From contig CAZRKC010000002.1 of the NCBI GenBank assembly GCA_964600665.1, forward strand, positions 96,670-160,669: a stretch of DNA of 64,000 nt, read 5' to 3'. The DNA comes from CAZRKC01 sp964600665. Lineage in GTDB: Bacteria; Bacillota; SLNR01. Under the pieces are notes generated by a model. The model saw only the letters and a list, made by a program, of their open reading frames with translations, was not told the origin of the DNA and did not search any database. The position numbers were made by a program, and so were the translations under genes. Shown one piece after another: positions 60,222-64,000 of this stretch (the first letter of the stretch is position 1; the number at the start of each line of letters is the position of its first letter).

Positions 60222-60470
60222 ATGGAGAAGCTGGTAGAAATTATTGCAAAAGCCTTGGTAGACCATCCAGACCAAGTTGTCGTGCATCAGGAAGAAGACG
60301 GAAGAATGATCATCATCCGGCTTCGAGTTGCCCAAGAAGATATGGGCAAAGTGATCGGCAAGCAAGGTAGAATTGCAAAAGCGATGCGTACTGTCGTGAA
60401 TGCTGCCGGGACCAAGACAAATAAACGGATCATCGTGGATATTGATAATGAGAGCGAGAAAGCGCAGTAA
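60222..60470 (+). CDS. khpA: KH-domain RNA-binding protein KhpA (YlqC)
   Basis: 82 residues from ATG 60222, after GGGAGGTG. One KH domain with GxxG loop GKQGRI in DMGKVIGKQGRIAKAMRTVV. KhpA pairs with KhpB/Jag in RNA binding and cell-size control in Gram-positive bacteria. Confidence 0.93.
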   Translation: MEKLVEIIAKALVDHPDQVVVHQEEDGRMIIIRLRVAQEDMGKVIGKQGRIAKAMRTVVNAAGTKTNKRIIVDIDNESEKAQ

Positions 60471-60499
60471 TATTATGGAATTTAAGGATGGGGCGCAGT

Positions 60500-61012
60500 A
60501 TGAAAGATGGCTTGATTACGATTGGTTATGTGACTTCTAGTTGGGGGCACAAAGGAGACATCAAAGTGTATCCGTTAACCGATTTCCCTGAGCGATTTGA
60601 GGGGATCAGTCGTGTAGTGTGGGAGAAGGATGACCATTTAATCCAACTTGAAGTTGAGCACACACGCCAGCATAAAGGATTGATTTTTATGAAAGTGGCT
60701 GGCATCAATGACCCAGATAGCGCCGAGAAACTAAAAGACGGGTATATTCGTGTACCACTGGAAGATCGCGTCCCATTACCGGACGGGCATTACTATCTGA
60801 GTGAAATCGTTGGTCTCGAGGTTTTTTTACCTGACGGCACTCGGATTGGCCATATCGTAGATATCCTGCGAACGGGTAGCAATGATGTCTATGTCGTTGC
60901 CCGGGAGAGTCAGAAGGATCTGTTGCTTCCCGCATTGAAAAGTGTGATTCAGGAGATTAACTTGACGGGTGGACGCATGATCGTGGTCATCCCGGATGGA
61001 CTGGACCAATAA
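60500..61012 (+). CDS. rimM: Ribosome maturation factor RimM
   Basis: 30S assembly factor acting at the 16S 3' domain and S19. 170 residues from ATG 60500 (an ATG at 60488 has no SD). N-terminal YVTSSWGHKGDIKVYPLTDF, and PRC-barrel C-terminus with YYLSEIVGLEV and DVYVV ... LLLPALKSVIQEI. Upstream of trmD, as usual. Confidence 0.94.
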   Translation: MKDGLITIGYVTSSWGHKGDIKVYPLTDFPERFEGISRVVWEKDDHLIQLEVEHTRQHKGLIFMKVAGINDPDSAEKLKDGYIRVPLEDRVPLPDGHYYLSEIVGLEVFLPDGTRIGHIVDILRTGSNDVYVVARESQKDLLLPALKSVIQEINLTGGRMIVVIPDGLDQ

Positions 61013-61035
61013 ATCACGAGGGAGCAGGGAATGGA

Positions 61036-61806
61036 ATGCAAATTGATATCCTGACATTGTTTCCAGACATGTTCATAGGACCTTTTTCGCAAAGTATACT
61101 CAAGAAAGCGCAGGAAAAGAGCGTCTTAGCCATATCGATAACAGACATCCGTGATTATGCTCATGACAAACACCGAACCGTTGATGATTACCCTTTTGGT
61201 GGAGGATCAGGTATGCTGATGAAACCTGAGCCGATTTTCGAAGCCGTCGAGGATATATTTCAGCGTTCAGGTCTTACGAGTCAGCCAAAAGTGATCATGA
61301 TGTGCCCTCAGGGCAGGATGTTCAATCAAAGGATTGCAGAAGAGTTGGCTACTGAGACGCATCTAATCCTGATTTGCGGTCATTATGAAGGAATTGATGA
61401 ACGGGTTCGGATGCATCTGGTTGATGACGAAATCTCCATCGGGGACTATATTCTGACTGGTGGAGAGCTTCCAGCTATGGTGGTGGTGGATGCGATCAGC
61501 AGACTGGTGCCGGGTGTCTTAGGAGATGACGAGTCGGCAAAAACGGAATCATTTGCAGAACCGCTTTTGGACTACCCGCAGTATACGCGGCCACGAGAAT
61601 ACCGGGGTTGGACCGTACCGGAGGTGCTACTCTCTGGTGATCATGAAAAGGTTCGCCTCTGGCGTCGTAAAGAGGCTATTCGTCGAACCATGCAAAAGCG
61701 GATCGATATGATCTGTTTGGATACGATGAACGAAGAGGATCAAGGTATTGTGAAAGAGATCCAAAATGAGACTCGACTGGTGGGTATTGTTGTGGATAAG
61801 GCATGA
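61036..61806 (+). CDS. trmD: tRNA (guanine-37-N1)-methyltransferase TrmD
   Basis: SPOUT methyltransferase forming m1G37, which prevents frameshifting. 256 residues: MQIDILTLFPDMF, TVDDYPFGGGSGMLMKPEP, and the knot motifs ILICGHYEGIDERV and SIGDYILTGGELPAM near 132-155. The rplS promoter overlaps its 3' end. Confidence 0.96.
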   Translation: MQIDILTLFPDMFIGPFSQSILKKAQEKSVLAISITDIRDYAHDKHRTVDDYPFGGGSGMLMKPEPIFEAVEDIFQRSGLTSQPKVIMMCPQGRMFNQRIAEELATETHLILICGHYEGIDERVRMHLVDDEISIGDYILTGGELPAMVVVDAISRLVPGVLGDDESAKTESFAEPLLDYPQYTRPREYRGWTVPEVLLSGDHEKVRLWRRKEAIRRTMQKRIDMICLDTMNEEDQGIVKEIQNETRLVGIVVDKA

Positions 61807-61818
61807 TTATGCTATAAT
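61790..61818 (+). promoter_or_regulatory. Internal promoter for rplS (extended -10)
   Basis: TTGTGG (61790-61795), a 17-base spacer, TATAAT (61813-61818) preceded by TGC. The -35 lies in the last codons of trmD. Confidence 0.8.
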
Positions 61819-61829
61819 TCTTTTAGTTC

Positions 61830-61866
61830 AACACCACAATTGCCGTGGTCTCGATAGAGTGTGAAA
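61830..61866 (+). ncRNA. Candidate ribosomal protein L19 leader RNA
   Basis: Between the rplS promoter and its SD, ACACCACAATTGCCGTGG forms a CCAC/GTGG stem with a seven-base loop. ACAC (61831-61834) can pair with GTGT (61859-61862) as an outer stem. The position and the TTGCCGTGG loop recall the L19 leader known in Bacillota, which is thought to mediate autoregulation. From memory only. Confidence 0.5.
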
Positions 61867-61888
61867 GCGTAGGAAAGGAGGAACAATT

Positions 61889-62233
61889 ATGGATATTATC
61901 GGTATTATCGGGCAAGAACAAATGAAAACAGATATTCCGGCATTTCGTCCTGGAGATACCATCAAGGTGCACGTGAAAGTAGTGGAAGGTACCCGAGAAC
62001 GGATCCAGGTTTTTCAGGGTGTCGTCATCAACCGCCGTGGCGGTGGTGTCACAGAAACCTTTAAAGTTCGGCGTGTATCATACAATGTCGGTGTTGAAAG
62101 GACATTTATGCTTCACTCACCCCGAATTGACAGAATTGAAGTGACTAAACGTGGCGATGTTCGCCGGGCAAAACTCTATTATCTGCGTAACCTGACTGGA
62201 AAAGCAGCTCGAATCAAAGAGAAAAGAGACTAA
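61889..62233 (+). CDS. rplS: 50S ribosomal protein L19
   Basis: 114 residues; SD AAAGGAGGAAC. Typical FRPGDTIKVHVKVVEGTRER, FQGVVINRRGGG, and SYNVGVERTFMLHSPRID. A terminator-like hairpin follows, so rplS may be transcribed alone from its own promoter. Confidence 0.97.
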   Translation: MDIIGIIGQEQMKTDIPAFRPGDTIKVHVKVVEGTRERIQVFQGVVINRRGGGVTETFKVRRVSYNVGVERTFMLHSPRIDRIEVTKRGDVRRAKLYYLRNLTGKAARIKEKRD

Positions 62234-62239
62234 CGAAAT

Positions 62240-62266
62240 GGGGACTGCTCAAAAGTCCCCTGTTTT
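62240..62266 (+). terminator. Terminator after rplS
   Basis: GGGGACT (62240-62246), a seven-base loop, AGTCCCC (62254-62260), then TGTTTT. Confidence 0.85.
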
Positions 62267-62302
62267 ATTGACAGGTCATCATCAATGAAAGAAGGGCTGC
62301 GG

Positions 62303-62824
62303 ATGAATGCCGGATCCGGGCGAGTTGTAAAAGAACTATTAGAAACTGTAATCATTGCGTTGATTCTCGCGTTCTTTGTCCGAAGTTTCGTGGTGGAATC
62401 ATTCGTTGTTGATGGAAGGTCCATGGAACCTACCTTGATCAATCATGAAAGATTGTTCGTGAATAAGTTCATATACCGGTTTCAAAGTCCATCTCGGGGT
62501 GATGTGGTCGTGTTTCGATATCCTCGTGACCCATCTCGTGATTTTATCAAACGGATCATTGGATTGCCGGGCGAAACGATTGAGATTCGCAGTGGTGTCG
62601 TCTTCATCCAGGGGATTGCTTTGGAGGAGTCGTATATAACCAATTTACCGCCAGGCAGTATGACCGAGCGGATAGTCCCCGAAGGGCATGTATTTGTTTT
62701 GGGGGATAACCGGAGTAATAGTGAAGACAGCCGGTTTTTTGGTTATTTGCCTCAGGTTAACATTAAGGGGAAAGCCTTCATGGTCTACTGGCCGACGGAA
62801 AACCTGCGAATGATTCGAAATTGA
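62303..62824 (+). CDS. lepB: Type I signal peptidase
   Basis: Cleaves signal peptides on the outer membrane face. 173 residues from ATG 62303, after AGAAGGG (ATG 62285 possible). One N-terminal membrane span, about 13-30 (LETVIIALILAFFVRSF). Catalytic Ser40 in VDGRSMEPTL and general base Lys83 in FIKRIIGLPGE; later GDNRSNSEDSRFFG. Common neighbour of rplS and rbgA in Bacillota. Confidence 0.94.
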   Translation: MNAGSGRVVKELLETVIIALILAFFVRSFVVESFVVDGRSMEPTLINHERLFVNKFIYRFQSPSRGDVVVFRYPRDPSRDFIKRIIGLPGETIEIRSGVVFIQGIALEESYITNLPPGSMTERIVPEGHVFVLGDNRSNSEDSRFFGYLPQVNIKGKAFMVYWPTENLRMIRN

Positions 62825-62855
62825 AGATCATGGTATTGATATGGAGGAGAGCCTA

Positions 62856-63755
62856 GTGGTTGAGTCATGGTATCCTGGACATATGGCAAAAGCGAGAAGA
62901 CTGGTAAAGGAAAGCCTTGCCATTGTAGATGTAGTCATCGAGGTCAGAGATGCCAGACTACCTGAAAGCAGTGCTAATCCTGATCTTCGGCGGCTTACAG
63001 GGAATAAACCGATGATACTGGTCTTAAATAAAGAAGATCTAGCAGAGTCGGCAATAACACATGCTTGGCTCGATTACTTTCACCAGCAAGGAATCGTCGC
63101 AATCGCCTGTGATGCCGTCAAAGGTCGCGGGATAAACGAGCTATTGCAGTTAATCAGGGATGCAGGTGCTCCTATGCTTGAGCGCCTTAAGGGAAAAGGA
63201 CGCATGCCACGATCTCTTCGGATCATGATTGTGGGGATTCCCAATGTGGGAAAATCTCAATTAATCAATGCTTTGACGGGCAGAAACATCGTGCGCACAG
63301 GTGATCGGGCCGGCGTGACCCGTGGACAGCAGTGGATCAAAGTTGGTAAAGATGTGGATTTATTGGACACTCCGGGGATTCTTTGGCCAAACGAAAAGGA
63401 TCCAGAGGTACTGATGCGTCTTGAAGCGATATCAGCGCTGGATGGTCGGGCGGGGGACCCTGAATTAGTGGCACTTTCGATTATAAGTGTTTTACACGCA
63501 CGTAACGATACACGTATTCATGCGTATTTCGGGATCGCCGATGACTCTATCTGGGGAGTTGAGCTGCTGGAGGGAATTGGCAGGTTACGGGGGTTACTCG
63601 TTTCAGGTGGACGAGTCGATTTGAATAAAACCGGAGTGCATTTGATGCGAGTATTTCAAACAGGAAAATTAAACCGAATATCAATGGAATCTCCTCAGAT
63701 CGAGAACAACGACGATGGGGAGAGCTTGGATGTTGGAGGGGGTCTTCATGATTGA
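62856..63755 (+). CDS. rbgA: Ribosome biogenesis GTPase RbgA (YlqF)
   Basis: Circularly permuted GTPase needed for 50S assembly. GTG 62856, six bases after GGAGGAG, gives 299 residues beginning (M)VESWYPGHMAKARR; ATG 62841 overlaps the SD. G4 NKEDL near 58 precedes G1 GIPNVGKSQLINAL near 128-141 and G3 DTPGILWP. Overlaps rnhB by eight bases. Confidence 0.94.
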   Translation: MVESWYPGHMAKARRLVKESLAIVDVVIEVRDARLPESSANPDLRRLTGNKPMILVLNKEDLAESAITHAWLDYFHQQGIVAIACDAVKGRGINELLQLIRDAGAPMLERLKGKGRMPRSLRIMIVGIPNVGKSQLINALTGRNIVRTGDRAGVTRGQQWIKVGKDVDLLDTPGILWPNEKDPEVLMRLEAISALDGRAGDPELVALSIISVLHARNDTRIHAYFGIADDSIWGVELLEGIGRLRGLLVSGGRVDLNKTGVHLMRVFQTGKLNRISMESPQIENNDDGESLDVGGGLHD

Positions 63756-64000
63756 ATTGGTCTGCGGTGTTGATGAGGCCGGCAGAGGATCTGCAATCGG
63801 GGACGTCTATGCGGCAGCAGTCATTCTTTCAGACAAATCGCCCATTGAAGGCCTTCGTGATTCGAAAAAACTCTCCGCGAAATTGCGAGAAGAGTTGTTT
63901 GAATGCATCATTTCATCGGCCTTTGCTTGGAATGTTGCTGTCGCAACCTTAGACGAGATCAATCAATTCAATATCCATCGCGCGTCATTGTTAGCAATGA
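63748..64000 (+). CDS. rnhB: Ribonuclease HII, 3'-truncated by window edge
   Basis: Removes RNA from RNA-DNA hybrids and misincorporated ribonucleotides. SD GGAGGGGG, ATG 63748. About 84 residues are visible. The catalytic DE-x-GRG motif is present (CGVDEAGRGSAIGDVYAAA), with SAIGD where P-L-A-G-P is usual. LRDSKKLSAKLREEL follows, as expected. The rest lies beyond base 64000. Matches the conserved rbgA-rnhB order. Confidence 0.9.
   Translation, partial: MIELVCGVDEAGRGSAIGDVYAAAVILSDKSPIEGLRDSKKLSAKLREELFECIISSAFAWNVAVATLDEINQFNIHRASLLAM

Noticed and set aside
63752..63952. 66-codon ORF at the right edge
   Set aside because: Out of frame with the clear RNase HII coding sequence starting at 63748.
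1..64000. CRISPR array, prophage or integrated plasmid
   Set aside because: No spaced direct repeats, integrase, phage structural or replication-initiator genes were seen; the accessory parts are metabolic cassettes and one IS remnant.

Overview
The window is a housekeeping chromosome segment from a Gram-positive anaerobe of the Bacillota, most likely a Clostridia-type organism. Gene order is the evidence: yicC-remA-gmk-rpoZ-coaBC-priA-def-fmt-rsmB, rlmN-stp-prkC-rsgA-rpe, rpmB/asp23-fakA, recG-rsmD-coaD, fapR-plsX-fab-acpP-rnc-smc-ftsY and ylxM-ffh-rpsP-khpA-rimM-trmD-rplS-lepB-rbgA-rnhB follow the order known from Bacillus and Clostridia. SD sequences are strong (AGGAGG types), GTG and TTG starts are frequent, and the promoters are classical sigma-A type. 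A four-cluster ferredoxin with an aldehyde:ferredoxin oxidoreductase, acetate kinase and an LL-diaminopimelate aminotransferase point to an anaerobic fermenter. No species call is possible from what I can see.

Layout. 1-1240: end of a pyrimidine operon (pyrF, pyrE) and a convergent terminator. 1244-3227: rqcH on the minus strand with its own promoter, diverging from dapL. 3228-16345: dapL, then the yicC to rsmB core, a membrane peptidase/DUF6391-like pair, and gltX; an IS3-type transposase remnant lies between coaBC and priA. 16387-17715: a tRNA-Gln(CTG) gene with its own promoter and terminator, a B3/B4-domain protein, and a two-gene operon of small proteins. 17828-23157: rlmN, the Stp/PrkC phosphatase-kinase pair, rsgA, rpe. 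23331-30361: hslO, rpmB (minus), asp23, fakA, a ferredoxin-AOR-MoaD cassette, and degV. 30445-34397: recG, rsmD, coaD and a coiled-coil protein. 34410-37364 (minus): tmcAL, a glycosyltransferase and an acyltransferase-like protein. 37807-39771: ackA, yceD, rpmF. 39829-46548: the FapR-controlled fatty-acid operon, ending in rnc. 46593-52682: an acetyltransferase, a radical SAM protein, smc, ftsY. 52683-58013: an accessory island with a class-III PLP enzyme, SucC-like and SucD-like subunits, and a D-aminoacylase-type amidohydrolase. 58111-64000: the SRP/ribosome-maturation operon, cut at the right edge inside rnhB.

The most unusual parts are two accessory insertions in otherwise conserved operons. 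The first is the tungsten/molybdenum AOR cassette, placed between the two halves of a fatty-acid kinase (fakA and a degV/fakB-type gene) with no visible promoter or terminator between them. The second is the island between ftsY and ylxM-ffh. Its succinyl-CoA-synthetase-like subunits keep the CoA-binding features, but they have lost the phospho-histidine and the ATP-grasp metal motif, so they are probably not an ordinary NTP-dependent acyl-CoA ligase.

All family names come from reading motifs and remembered family sequences; no database search was run. Start codons were moved from the longest open frame to the SD-supported codon where the two differed.
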